Made by a program: the position numbers and the translations under genes. A DNA stretch of 64,000 bases from Lasioglossum baleicum. Taxonomy: Eukaryota; Arthropoda; Insecta; Hymenoptera; Halictidae. How positions within the stretch are numbered: the first letter of the stretch is position 1; each line of letters begins with the position of its first letter. The notes below the pieces were generated by a model. It was not told the origin of the DNA, made no database searches, and worked only from the letters and a program-made list of their open reading frames with translations. The stretch is taken from positions 357,193-421,192 of the forward strand of contig NW_027469193.1 of NCBI RefSeq assembly GCF_051020765.1. Direction: 5' to 3'. Below, in pieces: positions 8,810 through 24,700 of this stretch.

Positions 8810-11800
8810 CGGATAACGCTTGACGCATAACGCATAACGCATAACGCTTAACGCATAACGCATAACGCATAACGCATAACGCATAACGCATAACGCATAA
8901 CGCATAACGCATAACGCATAACGCATAACGCATAACGCATAACGCATAACGCATAACGCATAACGCATAACGCATAACGCATAACGCATAACGCATAACG
9001 CATAACGCATAACGCATAACGCATAACGCATAACGCATAACGCATAACGCATAACGCATAACGCATAACGCATAACGCATAACGCATAACGCATAACGCA
9101 TAACGCATAACGCATAACGCATAACGCATAACGCATAACGCATAACGCATAACGCATAACGCATAACGCATAACGCATAACGCATAACGCATAACGCATA
9201 ACGCATAACGCATAACGCATAACGCATAACGCATAACGCATAACGCATAACGCATAACGCATAACGCATAACGCATAACGCATAACGCATAACGCATAAC
9301 GCATAACGCATAACGCATAACGCATAACGCATAACGCATAACGCATAACGCATAACGCATAACGCATAACGCATAACGCATAACGCATAACGCATAACGC
9401 ATAACGCATAACGCATAACGCATAACGCATAACGCATAACGCATAACGCATAACGTATAACGCATAACGCATAACGCATAACGCATAACGCATAACGCAT
9501 AACGCATAACGCATAACGCATAACGCATAACGCATAACGCTTAACGCATAACGCATAACGCATAACGCATAACGCATAACGCATAACGCATAACGCATAA
9601 CGCATAACGCATAACGCATAACGCATAACCCATTGCGCATAACGCTTAACGCGTAACGCAAAACTCATAACGCGTAACGCATAACGCATAACGTATAAAC
9701 CATAAGGCATAACGCTTAGCCCATAACGCATAACGCATAACGCATAACGCATAACGCATAACGCATAACGCATAACGCATAACGCATAACGCATAACGCA
9801 TAACGCATAACGCATAACGCATAACCCATTGCGCATAACGCTTAACGCGTAACGCAAAACTCATAACGCGTAACGCATAACGCATAACGTATAAACCATA
9901 AGGCATAACGCTTAGCCCATAACGCATAACGCATAACGCATAACGCATAACGCATAACGCATAACGCATAACGCATAACGCATAACGCATAACGCATAAC
10001 GCATAACGCATAACGCATAACACATAACGCATAACGCATAACGCATAACGCATAACTCATAACGTATAAACCATAAGGCATAACGCTTAGCCCATAACGC
10101 ATAACGCATAACGCATAACGCATAACGCATTACGCATAACGCATAACGCATAACGCATAACGCATAACGCATAACGCATAACGCATAACGCATAACTCAT
10201 AACGCATAACGCATAACGCATAACTCATAACGCATAACGCATAACGTATAAACCATAAGGCATAACGCTTAGCCCATAACGCATAACGCATAACGCATAA
10301 CGCATAACGCATAACGCATAACGCATAACGCATAACGCATAACGCATAACGCATAACGCATAACGCATAACGCATAACGCATAACGCATAACGCATAACG
10401 CATAACGCATAACGCATAACGCATAACGCATAACGCATAACGCATAACGCATAACGCATAACGCATAACGCATAACGCATAACGCATAACGCATAACGCA
10501 TAACGCATAACGCATAACGCATAACGCATAACGCATAACGCATAACGCATAACGCATAACGCATAACGCATAACGCATAACGCATAACGCATAACGCATA
10601 ACGCATAACGCATAACGCATAACGCATAACGCATAACGCATAACGCATAACGCATAACGCATAACTCATAACGCATAACGCATAACGCATAACGCATAAC
10701 GCATAACGCATAACGCATAACGCATAACGCATAACGCATAACGCATAACGCATAACGCATAACGCATAACGCATAACGCATAACGCATAACGCATAACGC
10801 ATAACGCATAACGCATAACGCATAACGCATAACGCATAACGCATAACGCATAACGCATAACGCATAACGCATAACGCATAACGCGTAACGCATAACGCAT
10901 ACCGCATAACGCATAACGCATAACGCATAACGCATAACGCATAACGCATAACGCATAACGCATAACGCATAACGCTTAACGCATAACGCATAACGCATAA
11001 CGCATAACGCATAACGCATAACGGATAACGCTTGACGCATAACGCATAACGCATAACGCTTAACGCATAACGCATAACGCATAACGCATAACGCATAACG
11101 CATAACGCATAACGCATAACGCATAACGCATAACGCATAACGCATAACGCATAACGCATAACGCATAACGCATAACGCATAACGCATAACGCATAACGCA
11201 TAACGCATAACGCATAACGCATAACGCATAACGCATAACGCATAACGCATAACGCATAACGCATAACGCATAACGCATAACGCATAACGCATAACGCATA
11301 ACGCATAACGCATAACGCATAACGCATAACGCATAACGCATAACGCATAACGCATAACGCATAACGCATAACGCATAACGCATAACGCATAACGCATAAC
11401 GCATAACGCATAACGCATAACGCATAACGCATAACGCATAACGCATAACGCATAACGCATAACGCATAACGCATAACGCATAACGCATAACGCATAACGC
11501 ATAACGCATAACGCATAACGCATAACGCATAACGCATAACGCATAACGCATAACGCATAACGCATAACGCATAACGCATAACGCATAACGCATAACGCAT
11601 AACGCATAACGCATAACTCATAACGCATAACGCATAACGCATAACGCATAACGCATAACGCATAACGCATAACGCATAACGCATAACGCATAACGCATAA
11701 CGCATAACGCATAACGCATAACGCATAACGCATAACGCATAACGCATAACGCATAACGCATAACGCATAACGCATAACGCATAACGCATAACGTATAAAC

Positions 11801-14800
11801 CATAAGGCATAACGCTTAGCCCATAACGCATAACGCATAACGCATAACGCATAACGTATAAACCATAAGGCATAACGCTTAGCCCATAACGCATAACGCA
11901 TAACGCATAACGCATAACGCATAACGCATAACGCATAACGCATAACGCATAACGCATAACGCATAACTCATAACGTATAAACCATAAGGCATAACGCTTA
12001 GCCCATAACGCATAACGCATAACGCATAACGCATAAGGCATAACGCATAACGCATAACGCATAACGCATAACGCATAACGCATAACGCATAACGCATAAC
12101 GCATAACTCATAACGCATAACGCATAACGCATAACTCATAACGCATAACGCATAACGTATAAACCATAAGGCATAACGCTTAGCCCATAACGCATAACGC
12201 ATAACGCATAACGCATAACGCATAACGCATAACGCATAACGCATAACGCATAACGCATAACGCATAACGCATAACGCATAACGCATAACGCATAACGCAT
12301 AACGCATAACGCATAACGCATAACGCATAACGTATAACGCATAACGCATAACGCATAACGCATAACGCATAACGCATAACGCATAACGCATAACGCATAA
12401 CGCATAACGCATAACGCATAACGCTTAACGCATAACGCATAACGCATAACGCATAACGCATAACGCATAACGCATAACGCATAACGCATAACGCATAACG
12501 CATAACGCATAACGCATAACGCATAACGCATAACGCATAACGCATAACGCATAACGCATAACGTATAAACCATAAGGCATAACGCATAGCCCATAACGCA
12601 TAACGCATAACGCATAACGCATAACGCTTAGCCCATAACGCATAACGCATAACGCATAACGCATAACGCATAACGCATAACTCATAACGTATAAACCATA
12701 AGGCATAACGCTTAGCCCATAACGCATAACGCATAACGCATAACGCATAACGCATAACGCATAACGCATAACGCATAACGCATAACGCATAACGCATAAC
12801 GCATAACGCATAACGCATAACGCATAACGCATAACGCATAACGCATAACGCATAACGCATAACGCATAACGCATAACGCATAACGCATAACGCATAACGC
12901 ATAACGCATAACGCATAACGCATAACGCATAACGCATAACGCATAACGCATAACGCATAACGCATAACGCATAACGCATAACGCATAACGCATAACGCAT
13001 AACGCATAACGCATAACGCATAACGCATAACGCATAACGCATAACGCATAACGCATAACGCATAACGCATAACGCATAACGCATAACGCATAACGCATAA
13101 CGCATAACGCATAACGCATAACGCATAACGCATAACTCATAACGCATAACGCATAACGCATAACGCATAACGCATAACGCATAACGCATAACGCATAACG
13201 CATAACGCATAACGCATAACGCATAACGCATAACGCATAACGCATAACGCATAACGCATAACGCATAACGCATAACGCATAACGCATAACGCATAACGCA
13301 TAACGCATAACGCATAACGCATAACGCATAACGCATAACGCATAACGCATAACGCATAACGCATAACGCATAACGCATAACGCATAACGCATAACGCATA
13401 ACGCATAACGCATAACGCATACCGCATAACGCATAACGCATAACGCATAACGCATAACGCATAACGCATAACGCATAACGCTTAACGCATAACGCATAAC
13501 GCATAACGCATAACACATAACGCATAACGGATAACGCTTGACGCATAACGCATAACGCATAACGCATAACGCTTAACGCATAACGCATAACGCATAACGC
13601 ATAACGCATAACGCATAACGCATAACGCATAACGCATAACGCATAACGCATAACGCATAACGCATAACGCATAACGCATAACGCATAACGCATAACGCAT
13701 AACGCATAACGCATAACGCATAACGCATAACGCATAACGCATAACGCATAACGCATAACGCATAACGCATAACGCATAACGCATAACGCATAACGCATAA
13801 CGCATAACGCATAACGCATAACGCATAACGCATAACGCATAACGCATAACGCATAACGCATAACGCATAACGCATAACGCATAACGCATAACGCATAACG
13901 CATAACGCATAACGCATAACGCATAACGCATAACGCATAACGCATAACGCATAACGCATAACGCATAACGCATAACGCATAACGCATAACGCATAACGCA
14001 TAACGCATAACGCATAACGCATAACGCATAACGCATAACGCATAACGCATAACGCATAACGCATAACGCATAACGCATAACGCATAACGCATAACGCATA
14101 ACGCATAACGCATAACGCATAACGCATAACGCATAACGCATAACGCATAACGCATAACGCATAACGCATAACGCATAACGCATAACGCATAACGCATAAC
14201 GCATAACTCATAACGCATAACGCATAACGCATAACGCATAACGCATAACGCATAACGCATAACGCATAACGCATAACGCATAACGCATAACGCATAACGC
14301 ATAACGCATAACGCATAACGCATAACGCATAACGCATAACGCATAACGCATAACGCATAACGCATAACGCATAACGCATAACGCATAACGCATAACGCAT
14401 AACGCATAACGCATAACGCATAACGCATAACGCATAACGCATAACGCATAACGCATAACGCATAACGCATAACGCATAACGCATAACGCATAACGCATAA
14501 CGCATAACGCATAACGCATAACGCATAACGCATAACGCATAACGCATAACGCATAACGCATAACGCATAACGCATAACGCATAACGCATAACGCATAACG
14601 CATAACGCATAACGCATAACTCATAACGTATAAACCATAAGGCATAACGCTTAGCCCATAACGCATAACGCATAACGCATAACGCATAACGCATAACGCA
14701 TAACGCATAACGCATAACGCATAACGCATAACGCATAACGCATAACGCATAACGCATAACGCATAACGCATAACGCATAACGCATAACGCATAACGCATA

Positions 14801-16488
14801 ACGCATAACGCATAACGCATAACGCATAACGCATAACGCATAACGCATAACGCATAACGCATAACGCATAACGCATAACGCATAACGCATAACGCATAAC
14901 GCATAACGCATAACGCATAACGCATAACGCATAACGCATAACGCATAACGCATAACGCATAACGCATAACGCATAACGCATAACGCATAACGCATAACGC
15001 ATAACGCATAACGCATAACGCATAACGCATAACGCATAACGCATAACGCATAACTCATAACGCATAACGCATAACGCATAACGCATAACGCATAACGCAT
15101 AACGCATAACGCATAACGCATAACGCATAACGCATAACGCATAACGCATAACGCATAACGCATAACGCATAACGCATAACGCATAACGCATAACGCATAA
15201 CGCATAACGCATAACGCATAACGCATAACGCATAACGCATAACGCATAACGCATAACGCATAACGCATAACGCATAACGCATAACGCATAACGCATAACG
15301 CATAACGCATAACGCATAACGCATAACGCATAACGCATAACGCATAACGCATAACGCATAACGCATACCGCATAACGCATAACGCATAACGCATAACGCA
15401 TAACGCATAACGCATAACGCATAACGCTTAACGCATAACGCATAACGCATAACGCATAACGCATAACGCATAACGCATAACGCATAACGCATAACGCATA
15501 ACGCATAACGCATAACGCATAACGCATAACGCATAACGCATAACGCATAACGCATAACGCATAACGCATAACGCATAACGCATAACGCATAACGCATAAC
15601 GCATAACGCATAACGCATAACGCATAACGCATAACGCATAACTCATAACGCATAACGCATAACGCATAACGCATAACGCATAACGCATAACGCATAACGC
15701 ATAACGCATAACGCATAACGCATAACGCATAACGCATAACGCATAACGCATAACGCATAACGCATAACGCATAACGCATAACGCATAACGCATAACGCAT
15801 AACGCATAACGCATAACGCATAACGCATAACGCATAACGCATAACGCATAACGCATAACGCATAACGCATAACGCATAACGCATAACGCATAACGCATAA
15901 CGCATAACGCATAACGCATAACGCATAACGCATAACGCATAACGCATAACGCATAACGCATAACGCATAACGCATAACGCATAACGCATAACGCATAACG
16001 CATAACGCATAACGCATAACGCATAACGCATAACGCATAACGCATAACGCATAACGCATAACGCATAACGCATAACGCATAACGCATAACGCATAACGCA
16101 TAACGCATAACGCATAACGCATAACGCATAACGCATAACGCATAACGCGTAACGCATAACTCATAACGCATAACGCATAACGCATAACGCATAACGCATA
16201 ACGCATAACGCATAACGCATAACGCATAACGCATAACGCATAACGCATAACGCATAACGCATAACGCATAACGCATAACGCATAACGCATAACGCATAAC
16301 GCATAACGCATAACGCATAACGCATAACGCATAACGCATAACGCATAACGCATAACGCATAACGCATACCGCATAACGCATAACGCATAACGCATAACGC
16401 ATAACGCATAACGCATAACGCATAACGCTTAACGCATAACGCATAACGCATAACGCATAACACATAACGCATAACGGATAACGCTTGA
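8810..16488. repeat. Higher-order repeat marked by CGGATAA-CGCTTGA
   Basis: Four copies of the pair CGGATAA then CGCTTGA start at 8,810, 11,022, 13,528 and 16,475. The copies at 13,528 and 16,475 share an extra CACATAA two units upstream, which makes them the closest relatives. Unequal spacing (316, 358 and 421 units) shows whole-unit gain or loss within the higher-order repeat. A fifth copy sits at 53,316, far away in the array. Confidence 0.8.
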
Positions 16489-19176
16489 CGCATAACGCAT
16501 AACGCATAACGCTTAACGCATAACGCATAACGCATAACGCATAACGCATAACGCATAACGCATAACGCATAACGCATAACGCATAACGCATAACGCATAA
16601 CGCATAACGCATAACGCATAACGCATAACGCATAACGCATAACGCATAACGCATAACGCATAACGCATAACGCATAACGCATAACGCATAACGCATAACG
16701 CATAACGCATAACGCATAACGCATAACGCATAACGCATAACGCATAACGCATAACGCATAACGCATAACGCATAACGCATAACGCATAACGCATAACGCA
16801 TAACGCATAACGCATAACGCATAACGCATAACGCATAACGCATAACGCATAACGCATAACGCATAACGCATAACGCATAACGCATAACGCATAACGCATA
16901 ACGCATAACGCATAACGCATAACGCATAACGCATAACGCATAACGCATAACGCATAACGCATAACGCATAACGCATAACGCATAACGCATAACGCATAAC
17001 GCATAACGCATAACTCATAACGCATAACGCATAACGCATAACGCATAACGCATAACGCATAACGCATAACGCATAACGCATAACGCATAACGCATAACGC
17101 ATAACGCATAACGCATAACGCATAACGCATAACGCATAACGCATAACGCATAACGCATAACGCATAACGCATAACGCATAACGCATAACGCATAACGCAT
17201 AACGCATAACGCATAACGCATAACGTATAAACCATAAGGCATAACGCTTAGCCCATAACGCATAACGCATAACGCATAACGCATAACGCATAACGCATAA
17301 CGCATAACGCATAACGCATAACGCATAACGCATAACTCATAACGTATAAACCATAAGGCATAACGCTTAGCCCATAACGCATAACGCATAACGCATAACG
17401 CATAACGCATAACGCATAACGCATAACGCATAACGCATAACGCATAACGCATAACGCATAACGCATAACGCATAACGCATAACGCATAACGCATAACTCA
17501 TAACGCATAACGCATAACGCATAACTCATAACGCATAACGCATAACGTATAAACCATAAGGCATAACGCTTAGCCCATAACGCATAACGCATAACGCATA
17601 ACGCATAACGCATAACGCATAACGCATAACGCATAACGCATAACGCATAACGCATAACGCATAACGCATAACGCATAACGCATAACGCATAACGCATAAC
17701 GCATAACGCATAACGTATAACGCATAACGCATAACGCATAACGCATAACGCATAACGCATAACGCATAACGCATAACGCATAACGCATAACGCATAACGC
17801 ATAACGCTTAACGCATAACGCATAACGCATAACGCATAACGCATAACGCATAACGCATAACGCATAACGCATAACGCATAACGCATAACGCATAACGCAT
17901 AACGCATAACGCATAACGCATAACGCATAACGCATAACGCATAACGTATAAACCATAAGGCATAACGCATAGCCCATAACGCATAACGCATAACGCATAA
18001 CGCATAACGCATAACGCATAACGCATAACGCTTAGCCCATAACGCATAACGCATAACGCATAACGCATAACGCATAACGCATAACGCATAACGCATAACT
18101 CATAACGTATAAACCATAAGGCATAACGCTTAGCCCATAACGCATAACGCATAACGCATAACGCATAACGCATAACGCATAACGCATAACGCATAACGCA
18201 TAACGCATAACGCATAACGCATAACGCATAACGCATAACGCATAACGCATAACGCATAACGCATAACGCATAACGCATAACGCATAACGCATAACGCATA
18301 ACGCATAACGCATAACGCATAACGCATAACGCATAACGCATAACGCATAACGCATAACGCATAACGCATAACGCATAACGCATAACGCATAACGCATAAC
18401 GCATAACGCATAACGCATAACGCATAACGCATAACGCATAACGCATAACGCATAACGCATAACGCATAACGCATAACGCATAACGCATAACGCATAACGC
18501 ATAACTCATAACGCATAACGCATAACGCATAACGCATAACGCATAACGCATAACGCATAACGCATAACGCATAACGCATAACGCATAACGCATAACGCAT
18601 AACGCATAACGCATAACGCATAACGCATAACGCATAACGCATAACGCATAACGCATAACGCATAACGCATAACGCATAACGCATAACGCATACCGCATAA
18701 CGCATAACGCATAACGCATAACGCATAACGCATAACGCATAACGCATAACGCATAACGCATAACGCATAACGCATAACGCATAACGCATAACGCATAACG
18801 CATAACTCATAACGCATAACGCATAACGCATAACGCATAACGCATAACGCATAACGCATAACGCATAACGCATAACGCATAAAGCATAACGCATAACGCA
18901 TAACGCATAACGCATAACGTATAAACCATAAGGCATAACGCATAGCCCATAACGCATAACGCATAACGCATAACGCGTAACGCATAACGCATAACGCATA
19001 ACGCATAACGCATAACGCATAACGCATAACGCATAACGCATAACGCATAACGCATAACGCATAACGCATAACGCATAACGCATAACGCATAACGCATAAG
19101 GCATAACGCATAACGCATAACGCATAACGCATAACGCATAACGCATAACGCATAACGCATAACGCATAACGCATAA
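9832..19176. repeat. Satellite domain 2: long consensus runs without the CCCATTG landmark
   Basis: CCCATTG is absent between the copies at 9,825 and 19,177, although it is frequent on both sides. Only the short cassette and single variants occur. The domain is marked by CGGATAA followed by CGCTTGA at 11,022, 13,528 and 16,475 (one more lies just left, at 8,810), giving repeat lengths of 2,212, 2,506 and 2,947 bp, all whole multiples of 7. CGCATAC variants precede these landmarks. Perfect runs of 500-630 bp are common. Confidence 0.75.
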
Positions 19177-21700
19177 CCCATTGCGCATAACGCATAACCC
19201 ATTGCGCATAACGCTTAACACGTAACGCAAAACTCATAACGCATAACGCATAACGCATAACGTATAAACCATAAGGCATAACGCATAACGCATAACGCAT
19301 AACGCATAACGCATAACGCATAACGCATAACGCATAACGCATAACGCATAACGCATAACGCATAACGCATAACGCATAACGCATAACGCATAACGCATAA
19401 CGCATAACGCATAACGCATAACGCATAACGCATAACGCATAACGCATAACGCATAACGCATAACGCATAACGCATAACGCATAACGCATAACGCATAACG
19501 CATAACGCATAACGCATAACGCATAACGCATAACGCATAACGCATAACGCATAACGCATAACGCATAACGCATAACGCATAACGCATAACTCATAACGTA
19601 TAAACCATAAGGCATAACGCATAACGCATAACGCATAACGCATAACGCATAACGCATAACGCATAACGCATAACGCATAACGCATAACGCATAACGCATA
19701 ACGCATAACGCATAACGCATAACGCATAACGCATAACGTATAAACCATAAGGCATAACGCATAACGCATAACGCATAACTCATAACGTATAAACCATAAG
19801 GCATAACGCTTAGCCCATAACGCATAACGCATAACGCATAACGCATAACGCATAACGCATAACGCATAACGCATAACGCATAACGCATAACGCATAACGC
19901 ATAACGCATAACGCATAACGCATAACGCATAACGCATAACGCATAACGCATAACGCATAACGCATAACGCATAACGCATAACGCATAACGCATAACGCAT
20001 AACGCATAACGCATAACGCATAACGCATAACGCATAACGCATAACGCATAACGCATAACGCATAACGCATAACGCATAACGCATAACGCATAACGCATAA
20101 CGCATAACGCATAACGCATAACGCATAACGCATAACGCATAACGCATAACGCATAACGCATAACGCATAACGCATAACGCATAACGCATAACGCATAACG
20201 CATAACGCATAACGCATAACGCATAACGCATAACGCATAACTCATAACGTATAAACCATAAGGCATAACGCTTAGCCCATAACGCATAACGCATAACGCA
20301 TAACGCATAACGCATAACGCATAACGCATAACGCATAACGCATAACGCATAACGCATAACGCATAACGCATAACGCATAACGCATAACGCATAACGCATA
20401 ACGCATAACGCATAACGTATAAACCATAAGGCATAACGCTTAGCCCATAACGCATAACGCATAACGCATAACGCATAACGCATAACGCATAACGCATAAC
20501 TCATAACGTATAAACCATAAGGCATAACGCTTAGCCCATAACGCATAACGCATAACGCATAACGCATAACGCATAACGCATAACGCATAACGCATAACGC
20601 ATAACGCATAACGCATAACGCATAACGCATAACGCATAACGCATAACGCATAACGCATAACGCATAACGCATAACGCATAACGCATAACGCATAACGCAT
20701 AACGCATAACGCATAACGCATAACGCATAACGCATAACGCATAACGCATAACGCATAACGCATAACGCATAACGCATAACGCATAACGCATAACGCATAA
20801 CGCATAACGCATAACGCATAACGCATAACGCATAACGCATAACGCATAACGCATAACGCATAACGCATAACGCATAACGCATAACGCATAACGCATAACG
20901 CATAACGCATAACGCATAACGCATAACGCATAACGCATAACGCATAACGCATAACGCATAACGCATAACGCATAACGCATAACGTATAACGCATAACGCA
21001 TAACGCATAACGCATAACGCATAACGCATAACGCATAACGCATAACGCATAACGCATAACGCATAACGCTTAACGCATAACGCATAACGCATAACGCATA
21101 ACGCATAACGCATAACGCATAACGCATAACGCATAACGCATAACGCATAACGCATAACGCATAACGCATAACGCATAACGCATAACGCATAACGCATAAC
21201 GCATAACGCATAACGCATAACGCATAACGCATAACGTATAAACCATAAGGCATAACGCATAACGCATAACGCATAACTCATAACGTATAAACCATAAGGC
21301 ATAACGCTTAGCCCATAACGCATAACGCATAACGCATAACGCATAACGCATAACGCATAACGCATAACGCATAACGCATAACGCATAACGCATAACGCAT
21401 AACGCATAACGCATAACGCATAACGCATAACGCATAACGCATAACGCATAACGCATAACGCATAACGCATAACGCATAACGCATAACGCATAACGCATAA
21501 CGCATAACGCATAACGCATAACGCATAACGCATAACGCATAACGCATAACGCATAACGCATAACGCATAACGCATAACGCATAACGCATAACGCATAACG
21601 CATAACGCATAACGCATAACGCATAACGCATAACGCATAACGCATAACGCATAACGCATAACGCATAACGCATAACGCATAACTCATAACGTATAAACCA
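19177..21700. repeat. Satellite domain 3: first appearance of the CACGTAA cassette form
   Basis: Two CCCATTG units 21 bp apart (19,177 and 19,198) open the domain. The first CACGTAA unit is at 19,219. Here ACCATAA-GGCATAA is followed directly by consensus units in several copies (about 19,260, 19,600, 19,738 and 21,236), lacking CGCTTAG-CCCATAA. Long consensus runs, for example about 19,810-20,240, separate them. Confidence 0.65.
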
Positions 21701-24700
21701 TAAGGCATAACGCTTAGCCCATAACGCATAACGCATAACGCATAACGCATAACGCATAACGCATAACGCATAACGCATAACGCATAACGCATAACGCATA
21801 ACGCATAACGCATAACGCATAACGCATAACGCATAACGCATAACGTATAAACCATAAGGCATAACGCTTAGCCCATAACGCATAACGCATAACGCATAAC
21901 GCATAACGCATAACGCATAACGCATAACTCATAACGTATAAACCATAAGGCATAACGCTTAGCCCATAACGCATAACGCATAACGCATAACGCATAACGC
22001 ATAACGCATAACGCATAACGCATAACGCATAACGCATAACGCATAACGCATAACGCATAACGCATAACGCATAACGCATAACGCATAACGCATAACGCAT
22101 AACGCATAACGCATAACGCATAACGCATAACGCATAACGCATAACGCATAACGCATAACGCATAACGCATAACGCATAACGCATAACGCATAACGCATAA
22201 CGCATAACGCATAACGCATAACGCATAACGCATAACGCATAACGCATAACGCATAACGCATAACGCATAACGCATAACGCATAACGCATAACGCATAACG
22301 CATAACGCATAACGCATAACGCATAACGCATAACGCATAACGCATAACGCATAACGCATAACGCATAACGCATAACGCATAACGCATAACGCATAACGCA
22401 TAACGCATAACGCATAACGCATAACGCATAACGTATAACGCATAACGCATAACGCATAACGCATAACGCATAACGCATAACGCATAACGCATAACGCATA
22501 ACGCATAACGCATAACGCATAACGCTTAACGCATAACGCATAACGCATAACGCATAACGCATAACGCATAACGCATAACGCATAACGCATAACGCATAAC
22601 GCATAACGCATAACGCATAACGCATAACGCATTACGCATAACGCATAACGCATAACGCATAACGCATAACGCATAACGCATAACGCATAACTCATAACGC
22701 ATAACGCATAACGCATAACTCATAACGCATAACGCATAACGCATAACGCATAACGCATAACGCATAACGCATAACGCATAACGCATAACCCATTGCGCAT
22801 AACGCTTAACGCGTAACGCAAAACTCATAACGCGTAACGCATAACGCATAACGTATAAACCATAAGGCATAACGCTTAGCCCATAACGCATAACGCATAA
22901 CGCATAACGCATAACGCATAACGCATAACGCATAACGCATAACGCATAACGCATAACGCATAACGCATAACGCATAACGCATAACGCATAACGCATAACG
23001 CATAACGCATAACCCATTGCGCATAACGCTTAACGCGTAACGCAAAACTCATAAAGCGTAACGCATAACGCATAACGTATAAACCATAAGGCATAACGCT
23101 TAGCCCATAACGCATAACGCATAACGCATAACGCATAACGCATAACGCATAACGCATAACGCATAACGCATAACGCATAACGCATAACGCATAACGCATA
23201 ACGCATAACGCATAACGCATAACGCATAACGCATAACGCATAACGCATAACGCATAACGCATAACACATAACGCATAACGCATAACGCATAACGCATAAC
23301 TCATAACGTATAAACCATAAGGCATAACGCTTAGCCCATAACGCATAACGCATAACGCATAACGCATAACGCATAACGCATAACGCATAACGCATAACGC
23401 ATAACGCATAACGCATAACGCATAACGCATAACGCATAACGCATAACGCATAACGCATAACGCATAACGCATAACGCATAACGCATAACGCATAACTCAT
23501 AACGTATAAACCATAAGGCATAACGCTTAGCCCATAACGCATAACGCATAACGCATAACGCATAACGCATAACGCATAACGCATAACGCATAACGCATAA
23601 CGCATAACGCATAACGCATAACGCATAACGCATAACGCATAACGCATAACGCATAACGCATAACGCATAACGCATAACGCATAACGCATAACGCATAACG
23701 CATAACGCATAACGTATAACGCATAACGCATAACGCATAACGCATAACGCATAACGCATAACGCATAACGCATAACGCATAACGCATAACGCATAACGCA
23801 TAACGCATAACGCATAACGCTTAACGCATAACGCATAACGCATAACGCATAACTCATAACGTATAAACCATAAGGCATAACGCTTAGCCCATAACGCATA
23901 ACGCATGACGCATAACGCATAACGCATAACGCATAACGCATAACGCATAACGCATAACGCATAACGCATAACGCATAACGCATAACGCATAACGCTTAGC
24001 CCATAACGCATAACGCATAACGCATAACGCATAACGCATAACGCATAACGCATAACGCATAACGCATAACGCATAACGCATAACGCATAACGCATAACGC
24101 ATAACGCATAAAGCATAACGCATAACGCATAACGCATAACGCATAACGCATAACGTATAACGCATAACGCATGACGCATAACGCATAACGCATAACGCAT
24201 AACGCATAACGCATAACGCATAACGCATAACGCATAACGCTTAACGCATAACGCATAACGCATAACGCATAACGCATAACGCATAACGCATAACGCATAA
24301 CGCATAACGCATAACGCATAACGCATAACGCATAACGCATAACGCATTACGCATAACGCATAACGCATAACGCATAACGCATAACGCATAACGCATAACG
24401 CATAACGCATAACTCATAACGCATAACGCATAACGCATAACTCATAACGCATAACGCATAACGCATAACGCATAACGCATAACGCATAACGCATAACGCA
24501 TAACGCATAACGCATAACCCATTGCGCATAACGCTTAACGCGTAACGCAAAACTCATAACGCGTAACGCATAACGCATAACGTATAAACCATAAGGCATA
24601 ACGCTTAGCCCATAACGCATAACGCATAACGCATAACGCATAACGCATAACGCATAACGCATAACGCATAACGCATAACGCATAACGCATAACGCATAAC

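Larger units (their letters stand above)
2640..9831. repeat. Satellite domain 1: cassette-rich left part
   Basis: Full and short cassettes alternate with runs of consensus units. Local features include CGCTTGG variants at about 5,493 and 5,544 (a 51-bp-scale local duplication) and CGCATGA variants near 5,977, 6,138 and 6,826. A segment at about 7.6-7.95 kb recurs at 9.4-9.7 kb with a 1,764-bp (252-unit) offset: an isolated CGTATAA at 7,690 and 9,454, each followed 84 bp later by CGCTTAA and then by a cassette. Confidence 0.75.

Noticed and set aside
6804..9857. Very long - strand open frames (over 1,000 codons) across the satellite
   Set aside because: They are the direct result of a 7-bp unit with no stop on that strand. 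The peptide is a pure heptad repeat, ends wherever a variant makes a stop, and overlaps equivalent frames in the other two phases.
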